Below are positions 53,874 through 62,967 of a stretch of 64,000 bases of DNA, in pieces. The stretch is from an uncultured Bacilli bacterium. Lineage in GTDB: Bacteria > Bacillota_I > Bacilli_A > RF39 > UBA660. The first letter of the stretch is position 1. Each line of letters opens with the position of its first letter. The stretch covers positions 124,001-188,000 of the forward strand of contig CALVKC010000002.1 of the NCBI GenBank assembly GCA_944332505.1. The letters are read 5' to 3'. The position numbers and the translations under genes are program-made. The notes beneath the pieces are model-generated. The model was given only the letters and a program-made list of their open reading frames with translations, was not told the DNA's origin and did not search any database.

Positions 53874-54695
53874 TTAATTTGCTATAAATCCTGTTGTTGC
53901 TAAATATTCTCCTATTTCTAATCTTGCTGATTTTAAATCCAAATCAGTATTAACAACATTTAATATAGACTTTAAAGTTATTTTTGTTTTCTTTGCTTTA
54001 AACTTTTTATCATCTAATTTTTTCCAATCTATTTTATCATTACTATCTAGTGTATCAAGCAATTCAATTAATTTACTTCTATCAATTAAATCACTATTTA
54101 ATAGTATCTTTTTAAATTCTAGTTCAAATGAGTTAATGCCACCAATAATGAAACCTGCTAGTATTAGTATTTCTCTAACTTCTCTATTCTTAATACTTAA
54201 TACTGCATTTAAACAATCACTTTCTTCTTTCTCAATATCTTTTGCTACAATAGTATCATATACAGTCTGACTACTATTAGAACTAACTGTATCATCTAAT
54301 GACTGTCCACTCCAATATTTTTGTCTACGCATATTATCTCTACATATACTCATTGCATTAGTAACTAATCCAGCCTTTAAATGTTTATGATTTTTAAAAG
54401 TATTTAATTTAATAGACGTATTAATAAATAATGTTGACGCTAATTCTTCTGGTGTGCATATTTGTGCAAAATTACCATTATACATTTGTCTAACAGTTGC
54501 ACAACACATTTTATAATGTTCAATAGGGGTTAGCCATTCAGGGTAACATTTACCTAAATCTGGATTATCAAATTTCATTCGTAATTCCTCAACTGTTAAT
54601 ACCATATTATCTTCCTTAACTATTCGTCTAGCTTCTTCCTCTGATAAACCGTATTTCTCTATACAAGTATTTATTCTGTCTGTTTCTGTAATCAT
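53874..54695 (-). CDS. Second sigma-like or transcription factor protein
   Basis: A 273 aa protein in which a basic segment (ICRDNMRRQKYWSGQSLDD), then YDTIVAKDIEKEE and a helical LSIKNREVREILIL segment recall the order of sigma regions 2.4 to 3 and 4. Similarity is weak, so sigma-like is a suggestion only. It is the first gene behind a sigma-70-type promoter and precedes the clearer sigma gene by 19 bp. Confidence 0.45.
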   Translation of the reverse strand: MITETDRINTCIEKYGLSEEEARRIVKEDNMVLTVEELRMKFDNPDLGKCYPEWLTPIEHYKMCCATVRQMYNGNFAQICTPEELASTLFINTSIKLNTFKNHKHLKAGLVTNAMSICRDNMRRQKYWSGQSLDDTVSSNSSQTVYDTIVAKDIEKEESDCLNAVLSIKNREVREILILAGFIIGGINSFELEFKKILLNSDLIDRSKLIELLDTLDSNDKIDWKKLDDKKFKAKKTKITLKSILNVVNTDLDLKSARLEIGEYLATTGFIAN

Positions 54696-54764
54696 ACCAT
54701 ATACCCCCTATTTAATTTTAAAATTTTATTTATATTTTATTTTAGTTTTTTCACAACTGGTGTT

Positions 54765-54793
54765 AGTATATAATAAAATTTAAAAATTGTAAA
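54765..54793 (-). promoter_or_regulatory. Sigma-70-type promoter for the sigma-like gene
   Basis: TTTACA, 17 bp, TATACT on the minus strand, next to a block of phased A-tracts. Confidence 0.6.
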
Positions 54794-54902
54794 TAGCTTA
54801 TATGGTTTTTAACATAATTCCAAAAATCCAGTATTTTCAATGGTTTCAAAGCATTTTACATAACACAAATTTGCCCAAAAGTATTGATAAATAAGGATTT
54901 TA

Positions 54903-54942
54903 ATTTTTTCAAATTTTTTTCAAATTTTTTAAATTTTTTTAA
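54903..54942. other. Phased A-tract block
   Basis: Four runs of six or seven A/T-identical bases recur at about 10 bp spacing, as in intrinsically curved DNA, in the 249 bp gene-free interval between the clamp loader delta gene and the sigma-like gene. It may be a curved DNA or replication element; nothing else coding is visible there apart from a promoter. Confidence 0.5.
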
Positions 54943-54944
54943 TC

Positions 54945-55946
54945 TTATACAATATCACTGAAAAAATAATCTATTACTTTGTCCTTTTCAATTTGACCTA
55001 TTTTTATATTTGTATCTATACACGCAACTTTATATGCACACTCTAATAAATATTCATACTCATATGGTATTTGTTTTTCAAATACTCTTATGTCCTTTAT
55101 TCTTGACCAAGGTAAACCATATTCATAAGCAATACTACTACCACCCTTTTCTTTTATACTTTTACCATCTTTATCTTTTACATTTTTATCAAACGCACCA
55201 TATTTTTTAATTAAAGCAGCAATCAAAAAATCATTAAATATTGCAATAAGTGAACCAAAAAACTTATCTGTATCATTTTTAATTACCTGATACCAATATG
55301 CAAAATTTTGATTTTGCTGTAATAATATATCAATCATAAATTCACTAACATTGAACTTATCAATTTTTTCCAGAAGTTGATTTTTTAAATTCAAAATTTC
55401 ATATGAATTTTGCTCTGAAATTTGTTTAGCATTAGCATAAGTTTTAATCTTATTGCTTTCTAACAATATATTATTATAATTATTTTCACAATTATATGCC
55501 AAAGATTTAGTATCATCTTCTAGTAATTTTAACTCACTTTTAACAAATTCTTGTGCAATATTATCTTGAACTACTGGAAAATATGTTATATAACTATCAA
55601 ACTCTTTAAATAATGTAGAATTTTCTATTGGTTCTTCATACTCAAAGATACAAGTATAATCACGTAAATTATCTATAAACTTTTGAATTTCTTTACTAGG
55701 TTGTTTTGCAAAATTTTCATCATTATAAACAACAACTAAACTTTTTGTATCTCCAAATAATGACTTTGTTTTACCTGATATTTTAATACTATTAAAATCA
55801 TTAATATATTTTGGTTTAGAGGTAAAATATGTACTTATTTTATTTATATAATGCTTTCTAATTCCAAAGTCTTCTCCATAAAACACATAAAATTTGTTTA
55901 CTTTATTATCTAATAATTCCTTTTTTAAATCTTCTAATTTTTTCAT
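54945..55946 (-). CDS. holA: Clamp loader delta subunit (HolA-like)
   Basis: This 333 aa protein has the HolA layout: YVFYGEDFGIRKHYIN at the start, a non-catalytic AAA-like region without a Walker A, and a helical C-terminal domain (FNDFLIAALIKKY). Delta opens the sliding clamp in the bacterial clamp loader. It overlaps the delta' gene by 4 bp and follows DnaX, so all loader subunits are adjacent. Confidence 0.7.
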   Translation of the reverse strand: MKKLEDLKKELLDNKVNKFYVFYGEDFGIRKHYINKISTYFTSKPKYINDFNSIKISGKTKSLFGDTKSLVVVYNDENFAKQPSKEIQKFIDNLRDYTCIFEYEEPIENSTLFKEFDSYITYFPVVQDNIAQEFVKSELKLLEDDTKSLAYNCENNYNNILLESNKIKTYANAKQISEQNSYEILNLKNQLLEKIDKFNVSEFMIDILLQQNQNFAYWYQVIKNDTDKFFGSLIAIFNDFLIAALIKKYGAFDKNVKDKDGKSIKEKGGSSIAYEYGLPWSRIKDIRVFEKQIPYEYEYLLECAYKVACIDTNIKIGQIEKDKVIDYFFSDIV

Positions 55947-56755
55947 TGATTTCCTTTCATCATCTGACTAATTGTATATAATACTCTATACAATACAAAT
56001 CTTCTATTTAAAGTGTAATCTTTTTCTAAACTTTCCTTTGCAGCAATTAATGCGTTTAGAATATCATAATAATCATAATAAGGTTTTGTATGAAATTGAT
56101 ATTCTATAATATGAATTAGCATATCTAAAAATAAAATACTAGCGTCTACATTTTCATACTTTATATCAAATTGCATTACTGCTGGAATATAATAATCTTC
56201 ATTAAGATATGTTATCTTATCAAACATTTTATATGCAAAATCTAATAGAGGTATAATAGCCTCATATTTGGAATACTTGTCTATTTTTGAAGGTGTATTT
56301 AATCCAGCCATATATAACTTTTTTTGTATGTCATAACTCTCATAATACTTTTGCATATAGCTTATCATTTCTTCTAAACTATATGCACTCATTACCAACT
56401 TTCTAGCTCTACTCTCTAATGTTTTTATTTGGGTATTTCCTGTAATAACTATATAATTTCCTACAATAGGTTCTTCTGTTATTTTTAGAAGTGCATTTTT
56501 AGCTTGTATAGACGCCTTATCAAAATCTTTAAAATGGTATATTGTATTAGAATTAGGTGTCATATATTTAATTAATTGTCTAACGTCATTTACACCATTT
56601 TTCATCTTAACATACTTTAAGTCAAAATGTTCACACATATAAAGTACCATTGTAGTTTTACCTGTATTTCTATCACCTTGAATAATAGTAAATGGTGGCA
56701 TAGTTTCCCAAGAATTGATTAACTCTAAATTATGTTTTTGACCTACAATTTGCAT
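55943..56755 (-). CDS. holB: Clamp loader delta' subunit (HolB-like)
   Basis: I start at MQIVGQKHN (56755); the longer frame begins with TTG and lacks a good site. The 270 aa protein has QGDRNTGKTT (P-loop), FKDFDKASIQAKNALLKITEEP and TLESRARKL, as in delta' and DnaX-type loaders. Such proteins hold the loader ring together. It overlaps the end of dnaX by 13 bp. Confidence 0.8.
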   Translation of the reverse strand: MQIVGQKHNLELINSWETMPPFTIIQGDRNTGKTTMVLYMCEHFDLKYVKMKNGVNDVRQLIKYMTPNSNTIYHFKDFDKASIQAKNALLKITEEPIVGNYIVITGNTQIKTLESRARKLVMSAYSLEEMISYMQKYYESYDIQKKLYMAGLNTPSKIDKYSKYEAIIPLLDFAYKMFDKITYLNEDYYIPAVMQFDIKYENVDASILFLDMLIHIIEYQFHTKPYYDYYDILNALIAAKESLEKDYTLNRRFVLYRVLYTISQMMKGNQ

Positions 56756-57792
56756 ACTTTTACTAACCAACTTTCTATAATTATTTTTAAATCTTCTGAA
56801 CTATAATTGGTTCTTATTACTAACAAACTATCTAATAAATAATTCATTTTTTCATAATATTGTTTAACCTGATTTAACCAATTTAATGTATTATCTGATA
56901 AAATAGTTATATCAGGTACATTTGTTATTAAATATTTTGAGCAATTTTGTATAAATTCAATATATAGTTTTAAAAATAATGAAATATCAATACCACTCAT
57001 ATAAATATCATTAAAATACAGTATGGCTGATTTTGTATCTTTATTTAATATATATTGAGTAAGTTGTAACATTGCTTCTTCTGTAACACCACCACTTGTT
57101 ACCTTTATTACATTTTCAACTGTTAAATTATCATTATAATCCAAACATTTTTCTAATGTTGTAATACTATCTCTCATACCACCTTTTGCTAATCTTGCAA
57201 TATATTTTAATGCGTCATCTTGATATAATATTTTTTGAAATCCAGTATTTTTTATAGCCTCATTATTCTCATTTTCAATTATATATTTTAATCTATTATA
57301 TATTCCTTCCACACTTATTCTTTGAAAATTAAATCTTTGCACACGTGATAATACTGTTTGAATTATTTTTTGTGGGTCAGTAGTACAAAATAGAAATATA
57401 ACATATGCTGGTGGTTCTTCTAATATTTTTAATAGTGAGTTCCAGGCTTGTACTGTCAACATATGACATTCATCCAGCACAAAAATCTTATACTTACTCT
57501 CTATTGGTTTTGTTTTACACTCCTCTATAATCATACGCATATCATCAACACCATTATTACTAGCACAATCTAGTTCTATTGGTTTACCCCTATGCTCATT
57601 CATCATATTTGCAATAATTCTGGCACTGGTCGTTTTACCTGTGCCCGCTCCTCCACAGAATAAATATGCGTGTTTTAAATTATTATTTTTCATTTGATTT
57701 AATAATATAGTTTTTATACTATCTTGTTCTACAACGTCATCAAATGTCTTTGGTCTATATTTATTTGCAAGTGACACCTTTTTCTCTACCAT
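56743..57792 (-). CDS. dnaX: Clamp loader DnaX-type ATPase subunit
   Basis: A 349 aa AAA+ ATPase: ANKYRPKTFDDVVEQ, GGAGTGKTTSARI (Walker A, 47-59), DECHML (Walker B), FCTTDPQKI (sensor 1) and SRVQRF. These match gamma/tau subunits. It lacks the C-terminal tau extension that binds polymerase III, in keeping with a family A polymerase in this phage. It drives loading of the beta-clamp-like protein at 60640-62052. Confidence 0.9.
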   Translation of the reverse strand: MVEKKVSLANKYRPKTFDDVVEQDSIKTILLNQMKNNNLKHAYLFCGGAGTGKTTSARIIANMMNEHRGKPIELDCASNNGVDDMRMIIEECKTKPIESKYKIFVLDECHMLTVQAWNSLLKILEEPPAYVIFLFCTTDPQKIIQTVLSRVQRFNFQRISVEGIYNRLKYIIENENNEAIKNTGFQKILYQDDALKYIARLAKGGMRDSITTLEKCLDYNDNLTVENVIKVTSGGVTEEAMLQLTQYILNKDTKSAILYFNDIYMSGIDISLFLKLYIEFIQNCSKYLITNVPDITILSDNTLNWLNQVKQYYEKMNYLLDSLLVIRTNYSSEDLKIIIESWLVKVCKL

Positions 57793-57803
57793 TTTTACAA
57801 CTC

Positions 57804-58133
57804 CTATTCCATATCTAGCATATCAATTATATTTTTAAATGTTTGTTCATCTAAAATATAATATCTATCTTTTTCATCTCCAAAATCAAAACACAATGAA
57901 CTATACATTTTACTTGTGGCATATTGTTCTTCTTTTAATTTTATTAACCAATCTTTTTTAATAGAAAAAGACTTTTTTGGTTGCATACAAGTTTTTGCTT
58001 CAATTAACCAATTACCTGCAACTATATCTCCCTTATCAAACTTTGTAGCACCACTATTAGGTGTTCTTTTACCACCTATTATTTTTGCAATATTCTTTTC
58101 TTGTTTAGAACTTACACCTCTTGTAGTTTGCAT
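57804..58133 (-). CDS. PDDEXK-type nuclease (Holliday-junction-resolvase-like)
   Basis: A 109 aa basic protein with SSKQEKNIAKIIGGKRTPNSG, then KGDIVAGNWLIEAKT, where the Asp and the Glu-x-Lys form a PDDEXK active site. This small family occurs in phages near recombination genes and is likely a resolvase-like nuclease. It lies between the RecA and clamp loader genes. Confidence 0.7.
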   Translation of the reverse strand: MQTTRGVSSKQEKNIAKIIGGKRTPNSGATKFDKGDIVAGNWLIEAKTCMQPKKSFSIKKDWLIKLKEEQYATSKMYSSLCFDFGDEKDRYYILDEQTFKNIIDMLDME

Positions 58134-58145
58134 ATCTACTACCCC

Positions 58146-58472
58146 CTAGTTACTTGATTTACTTTTATTCCACACAATATCAACACCATTCATTGTATCT
58201 AAATTTCTAATATAAGTAGTAAAATGTTCTTCATCTAACTCACTAACATAATCATTATCATTGATTTCAATTCCAGCTAATTTCATTCTCCCCACATATG
58301 CTGTTCCAAATTTCTGAATTTCAGGTAAGGATTGAATATGCTGTGATAATAAATAAGTTATTCTTTCTGGTAATTCAACTATATCTTCATCTTTTTCTAA
58401 TACCCACTCTATCATTTCTGCATTAAATAATTCTCCATTTTTAGCTCTATATAATTCATATTTTATATACAT
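58146..58472 (-). CDS. Hypothetical protein
   Basis: A 108 aa acidic protein, no family recognised. It is first in the unit behind the extended -10 promoter at 58501-58509 and precedes the PDDEXK gene, so a recombination role is possible. Confidence 0.5.
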   Translation of the reverse strand: MYIKYELYRAKNGELFNAEMIEWVLEKDEDIVELPERITYLLSQHIQSLPEIQKFGTAYVGRMKLAGIEINDNDYVSELDEEHFTTYIRNLDTMNGVDIVWNKSKSSN

Positions 58473-58500
58473 TTATCGTCACTCCTTTTCCCTATACTAT

Positions 58501-58509
58501 ATTATATCA
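58501..58509 (-). promoter_or_regulatory. Extended -10 promoter for gene 58146-58472
   Basis: TGATATAAT on the minus strand without a clear -35, just after the double terminator of recA. Confidence 0.4.
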
Positions 58510-58520
58510 CCTAAATTAAA

Positions 58521-58544
58521 AATAGCCACATATTAGTGACTATT
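58521..58544 (-). terminator. Second terminator after recA
   Basis: A 9 bp stem with one G-U pair, followed on the minus strand by TTTTAATTT. Confidence 0.65.
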
Positions 58545-58551
58545 TATTATT

Positions 58552-58576
58552 TTAAAGTGCAGAATTTGCACTTTAA
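58552..58576 (-). terminator. First hairpin after recA
   Basis: A 10 bp perfect stem with a 5 base loop, overlapping the recA stop. Its T-run is weak; the second hairpin follows within 10 bases. Confidence 0.5.
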
Positions 58577-59685
58577 TCTTCTTTACTATTTGCTACTTGT
58601 TGATTAGCCTGTGCTAATGTCTCCTCGTCAACAATTTCACTTACTTCCTTACCATCTATAATTGTGTCTATTAATTGTAACCAATCTGTATGTTCCTCTA
58701 ATAATTTCCTAAGTGCAACTTTTCCTTGTATTTTTGTATCATTTAATAATTCACCTGTTTGTGGGTCTACTATATCAAAATAAGCACCCCTTTGATTAAT
58801 CACACCCACTTGTAACCCAACTTCTATATAATCATTTAATAAATCAGGACCTGATACATATTTAATTGTATAATAACCTACACGTCTAGTGCTAGGGAAT
58901 ACTTTTGATTTTAATACAACCACATTAACTAAATTTCCAGCTGGATTTTCAGCATTACTTGTAAGTTCTTTATTATTATCATCTATAAATTTTCCCTTTC
59001 TAAACTCTAATCTTACAGAACAAGCGTGTTTAAAACCTCTACCACCTGGTGTTGTTGTACCACCAAACATACTATTCAAATTATCTCTTACTTGATTAAT
59101 ACAAATAACCATAGAATTATTTTCAACTAAATATCTCTTTACTTGATTTGTGAAATTTTGTAAAGGTAATGCTATACCACCATAAATTTTATCTCCAACA
59201 CTTCTATCTGCTAATTGGTCAGCAGGCATTGCAGCAATACTATCTAATACTGCTAAACCTACTTCTGGTGATTTCATTGTTTCTAAAAGAGCATTTAGAA
59301 CTTCACTAGCTGGCCAACCAGCCATTTTTAATCTTATTATTTTACTAGTATCAACACCAAATTTATTAGCCCAAGCATAATCAAATGTACCTTCAACGTC
59401 CATAAACACAACTTTACGTTCTTCTACACCATTTTCTTCTGCTTCTAATTTGAATTTATGTTGTGCATTTTTAATTATATCAAATGCAGTACTAGTTTTA
59501 CCACTACCTTCTGGACCACTAAATTCCATTACGTGCCCTAATGGTAAACCACCAAATGTCATATAGTTTAATCTAGGTGAACTAAATGGTATTCTATCAT
59601 AGTCATTTTTCTCAACACCAGTTTCTACCACACTATCTCCATATTTTTTTGTTATTCCCTGTAAAATTACGTCTAACTGTGACAT
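58573..59685 (-). CDS. recA: RecA recombinase
   Basis: I start at MSQLDVILQ, correctly placed after AAAGGAGT. The 370 aa protein has GPEGSGKTS (Walker A, 57-65), FMDVEGTFDYAWA, VLDSIAAMP and CINQVRDN, all RecA signatures, with a short acidic C-terminus. It would mediate strand exchange in phage recombination and replication restart. Two tandem hairpins follow the gene. Confidence 0.93.
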   Translation of the reverse strand: MSQLDVILQGITKKYGDSVVETGVEKNDYDRIPFSSPRLNYMTFGGLPLGHVMEFSGPEGSGKTSTAFDIIKNAQHKFKLEAEENGVEERKVVFMDVEGTFDYAWANKFGVDTSKIIRLKMAGWPASEVLNALLETMKSPEVGLAVLDSIAAMPADQLADRSVGDKIYGGIALPLQNFTNQVKRYLVENNSMVICINQVRDNLNSMFGGTTTPGGRGFKHACSVRLEFRKGKFIDDNNKELTSNAENPAGNLVNVVVLKSKVFPSTRRVGYYTIKYVSGPDLLNDYIEVGLQVGVINQRGAYFDIVDPQTGELLNDTKIQGKVALRKLLEEHTDWLQLIDTIIDGKEVSEIVDEETLAQANQQVANSKED

Positions 59686-59747
59686 TTTATTACTCCTTTC
59701 TACCATACATTGAATGGGTCTTACAAAATATAGCTTTCTCAAATTAT

Positions 59748-60248
59748 TTAAAATCTAGCACTAAATTTACCAAAATCATAACGTTGTTGTCTTGACGCTT
59801 GTACTTTTTTTACTGCATTTAATGTTTCTTTTGCCATATCAACTTTCTGTTTAATAATCTTATATGACCTATCATATATAAAACTATCTAATTTATTCTC
59901 TAATGAATTAAGTTCTGCAACAGAAGTTTTGTCAGCAATAGTACCTCTTGCTACTTTATATGCTTCATTGTATGCTTCTTTATATATTTGACTTGCTAAA
60001 TCTGATTGTAACCCTACAACTTCTTGGTCATCAGTAATTTCGTATAATAATATTGGCAACTGCAACATAATGTCATCTATCTCTAAATCAGTTAATTGGT
60101 CAGTATCATCTTTTAATAATTCTCTTATCTTAAATATAACTTTATCTAATTCACCAGTATGATTAGTAACTATATTATTAACAGCAGTAACTAATGGGTC
60201 ACTTTTTTTATCTACTCTCTCTATATGACCATTTTCTTTTATCTCCAT
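59748..60248 (-). CDS. Hypothetical helical protein
   Basis: A 166 aa, mainly helical protein with a coiled-coil stretch near 125-155 and a basic C-terminus. It lies between recA and a resolvase-like nuclease gene, so it may be a recombination accessory. No family recognised. Confidence 0.5.
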   Translation of the reverse strand: MEIKENGHIERVDKKSDPLVTAVNNIVTNHTGELDKVIFKIRELLKDDTDQLTDLEIDDIMLQLPILLYEITDDQEVVGLQSDLASQIYKEAYNEAYKVARGTIADKTSVAELNSLENKLDSFIYDRSYKIIKQKVDMAKETLNAVKKVQASRQQRYDFGKFSARF

Positions 60249-60262
60249 TAATATTCTCCTAT

Positions 60263-60619
60263 CTATAAATCATTATGTTTTTCTAACCAAAATCTATAAA
60301 TTTCAACCCAATCTTCAAATAACATTGTTGCTTTCCAAGGCTTTCTATTTTTTCTATGAAATACTACGGGTATTCTTTTCTCTTTTTTTGTCTTTAAATC
60401 TCTTATAGCTTGTTCTAATGCTTCATCTATATTTAATTTCTCTACTCGCTTAACTTCTATGTGTATGCCTGGTAAACCTTCACAGTCAGCCAATGACTGT
60501 TCCAACTTTCCATTTGTTTGTGCAGTTCTATGAACTTTATTAAATCCATATTTCTCACACTCGTGTGCAAATTCTAATTCTCCAACTTTACCCTTTTTCT
60601 TACTATTTATTCTACCCAT
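60263..60619 (-). CDS. PDDEXK Holliday-junction-resolvase-like nuclease
   Basis: A 118 aa basic protein with KKKGKVGELEFAHECEKYGF, LADCEGLPGIHIEVKR and IPVVFHRKNRKPW. The Asp of LADCEG and the E-x-K of IEVKR form a PDDEXK site of a type found in phage and archaeal resolvases. It should cut recombination or replication branches before packaging. Confidence 0.75.
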   Translation of the reverse strand: MGRINSKKKGKVGELEFAHECEKYGFNKVHRTAQTNGKLEQSLADCEGLPGIHIEVKRVEKLNIDEALEQAIRDLKTKKEKRIPVVFHRKNRKPWKATMLFEDWVEIYRFWLEKHNDL

Positions 60620-60639
60620 AGTATCTCACACCACCTTTA

Positions 60640-62052
60640 TTATTGATTATCTCCGGCTTCTCCCATAATCCACTTATATTCATCAGCAATTATTCCTAAA
60701 ACACCGTCATATCTTTCATCAAATGCTATTGCTATTTTATCAGATTTTATTGAACTTAAAATAGTTTCAAATCTAGTTAATGGTAGTTGAATATTACCTG
60801 AATATGTTGTATCATTACTTTCTACTAAAAGATTTTCTTTAATATCTGGTCTTTCTAGTGTCATCTTTATTGAATTACCAGCAATATCAAAATTAACAAA
60901 ATCTTGTTTAGCATTTTGATTAAATAATCTTAATCTCTTAATAGCAAATGTTAATTTCTTTGTTGAAATTACAATAGTATGTGCAAATTGTGCGTTCCAG
61001 AAGTTAGTACATATTTCCTCATCAATAGGTGAATTTGGGTTTACATTACCACATATAGTTAATTTACTGTCAGATAATGTAATAGCTCTTATATCATTAT
61101 TACTATCTGTTGTAAATCCAATTCTAAATTTATCTTTATTAAAATTCAATTTTGATATTAAATCACATAATTCATCTCCAATAAAGAATTTTTGTGTTTT
61201 TAATATTGCTTGATTATCTTGAACATATATAATGTGTCTATCTGATGATAATACTAAATTAGAAAAATATGTTCCAGAAAATGCTTCATCTAATTTTGGT
61301 ATATCTCTAACTGGTTTAGATTGATTAATATTTTCAACTAATTTTTCTAAATCTAATTCAATCATATCTTCATATTTCATTGCAAATGTTAAATTTAATT
61401 CAATAGGTTCTTGTGTTTGCAAATCTACTCTTTCTGCTAAAATAAACTCACTACCCTCTGGCATTGTAACTACTAAATCCTTATTAACTTTATTTAACTT
61501 AATAGTTTCACAGTCTAAATTATTTAACAAATCACCAAATTTTTGTATATCAACAGTTGCTTTAAATGATTTATTATACTTAACATTTGTATCAACACAC
61601 TCGTAATCTATATTACCATTACTTGCATTTACTTTAATACCAAAATCACCTAATTCTATACCAATAACTTGTGATACAGTTCTAATTACATTATAATCAC
61701 CAACTTTTCTAGCATTTGATACAAGATTTTTTAATATTGATACTGGAACTATTGTATCTTCATATACAATAGGTTGATTATTATTTGTAACTTCTGTTGT
61801 TGTACTTGTTACTGTTGTATTTTGAGTATTTGTCATATCAATACTCATATTTGCATTATCTAAATTACCTATAACTTGTGAGTGCATATTTTGTACCACA
61901 CCAACTGGTTGACTTTTTCTTTGTATTGTTATATTTTCATTTGTGCCAGTTGTACTTGTTTGATATACAGGTGCAACTACTGGTTCAGCATTTACATTAC
62001 CACCAGTTACTACATTTCCTAAGTTCATACTTTCATTAAAATTGTTTTCCAT
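60640..62052 (-). CDS. DNA polymerase sliding clamp-like protein (DnaN-like)
   Basis: This 470 aa protein has an N-terminal low-complexity tail (about 1-90, Asn/Thr-rich) and then three similar beta-alpha domains of about 120 residues, as in the bacterial beta clamp (for example VSILKNLVSNARKVG at the first domain). Overall similarity is low, so the call leans on context: three clamp loader subunits and a polymerase are neighbours. The tail might bind partner proteins. Confidence 0.6.
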   Translation of the reverse strand: MENNFNESMNLGNVVTGGNVNAEPVVAPVYQTSTTGTNENITIQRKSQPVGVVQNMHSQVIGNLDNANMSIDMTNTQNTTVTSTTTEVTNNNQPIVYEDTIVPVSILKNLVSNARKVGDYNVIRTVSQVIGIELGDFGIKVNASNGNIDYECVDTNVKYNKSFKATVDIQKFGDLLNNLDCETIKLNKVNKDLVVTMPEGSEFILAERVDLQTQEPIELNLTFAMKYEDMIELDLEKLVENINQSKPVRDIPKLDEAFSGTYFSNLVLSSDRHIIYVQDNQAILKTQKFFIGDELCDLISKLNFNKDKFRIGFTTDSNNDIRAITLSDSKLTICGNVNPNSPIDEEICTNFWNAQFAHTIVISTKKLTFAIKRLRLFNQNAKQDFVNFDIAGNSIKMTLERPDIKENLLVESNDTTYSGNIQLPLTRFETILSSIKSDKIAIAFDERYDGVLGIIADEYKWIMGEAGDNQ

Positions 62053-62057
62053 AAAAA

Positions 62058-62363
62058 TTATTCCTCCTTTATTTTTCCCTTTATTTTAAGAGCATATGCT
62101 CTGGGATTAACTTTTTCAGGTAATCTTTTAGACCCTGTAAGTTCATACTTAAATTTTTTTAATTCTTGTATCATTATTATACTATCACCTAAACTCATAT
62201 TTTTTAAATGACATTTATCTTCTGAAACATTTAAACGTCTACTTATAATACCTAATAACTCTAATCTTGTTACTCCTAACCATTTCATTAAGAATATTCG
62301 GTATCTTGAAATTATAGGTAATAAAAAGTCTCGTTTTTCATCATCACTTTTAAACTCTTTCAT
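62058..62363 (-). CDS. Helical protein paralogous to the N-domain of its neighbour
   Basis: A 101 aa basic protein whose residues about 15-72 (RYRIFLMKWLGV, IISRRLNVSEDKCHLKNM) resemble residues 10-72 of the adjacent 195 aa protein and the C-terminal half of phage DUF3268-type proteins. It probably arose by duplication of that domain. Role unknown, likely in replication or metabolism. Confidence 0.5.
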   Translation of the reverse strand: MKEFKSDDEKRDFLLPIISRYRIFLMKWLGVTRLELLGIISRRLNVSEDKCHLKNMSLGDSIIMIQELKKFKYELTGSKRLPEKVNPRAYALKIKGKIKEE

Positions 62364-62365
62364 TG

Positions 62366-62953
62366 TTATTCCACCATTTCTTCAAATGTTGCTTCTTCTT
62401 GTTTATCGTTTCTTATAGTTACCTTATAACAAGGTATTACCTGTTCATAAATAAATTTTGCTAATCTTTCTAATGTTGGCTGACAATTTAATATATCATT
62501 TAAACATTGATTATCTAAAATATTTCTTAATGCTTTTTCCATATTTGGCATATCTATAACACAACCATCAGCATTTAATGACTTACTTTTACAATATACT
62601 GTAATTTGTATATAAAAATATTTTTCTACTATTTTAGTTGCATTATTAAATCTAACCATTACAGTTGTTGAAAATGTTTTATTGCAATAATACATTTGAA
62701 CTTTTCCTTTCTTATATGTTAAATCTTGACCAAATAATTGTATATACATAGGTCTTAATATCTTTATAGCTTGTTTACACTGTTCTCTATTAAATTTTGA
62801 AACGTGTGTATCATCTACACTTAAATTCATTCTATTAGATAATAAACGATACATAGTTGTTCTTGCCTTTCGTTTATTAGAAGCCTCACCCCATATTGCG
62901 TCTAAATATCTATGAACAGTATGCCTATAATGTTGTAAATTTTTATAGGCCAT
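62366..62953 (-). CDS. Fusion of a DUF3268-like domain and a degenerate QueD-like domain
   Basis: Residues 10-72 are helical and similar to DUF3268-type phage proteins. Residues about 88-183 follow the QueD/PTPS pattern: GCVIDM (130-135), LNDI (151-154), PT (159-160) and LAKFIYEQV. QueD makes carboxytetrahydropterin for 7-deazaguanine DNA or tRNA modification. The zinc-binding His residues and the catalytic DH of the family are missing, so it is probably not an active synthase. It may be a binding or structural derivative. Confidence 0.55.
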   Translation of the reverse strand: MAYKNLQHYRHTVHRYLDAIWGEASNKRKARTTMYRLLSNRMNLSVDDTHVSKFNREQCKQAIKILRPMYIQLFGQDLTYKKGKVQMYYCNKTFSTTVMVRFNNATKIVEKYFYIQITVYCKSKSLNADGCVIDMPNMEKALRNILDNQCLNDILNCQPTLERLAKFIYEQVIPCYKVTIRNDKQEEATFEEMVE

Positions 62954-62967
62954 AACATATTCACTCC

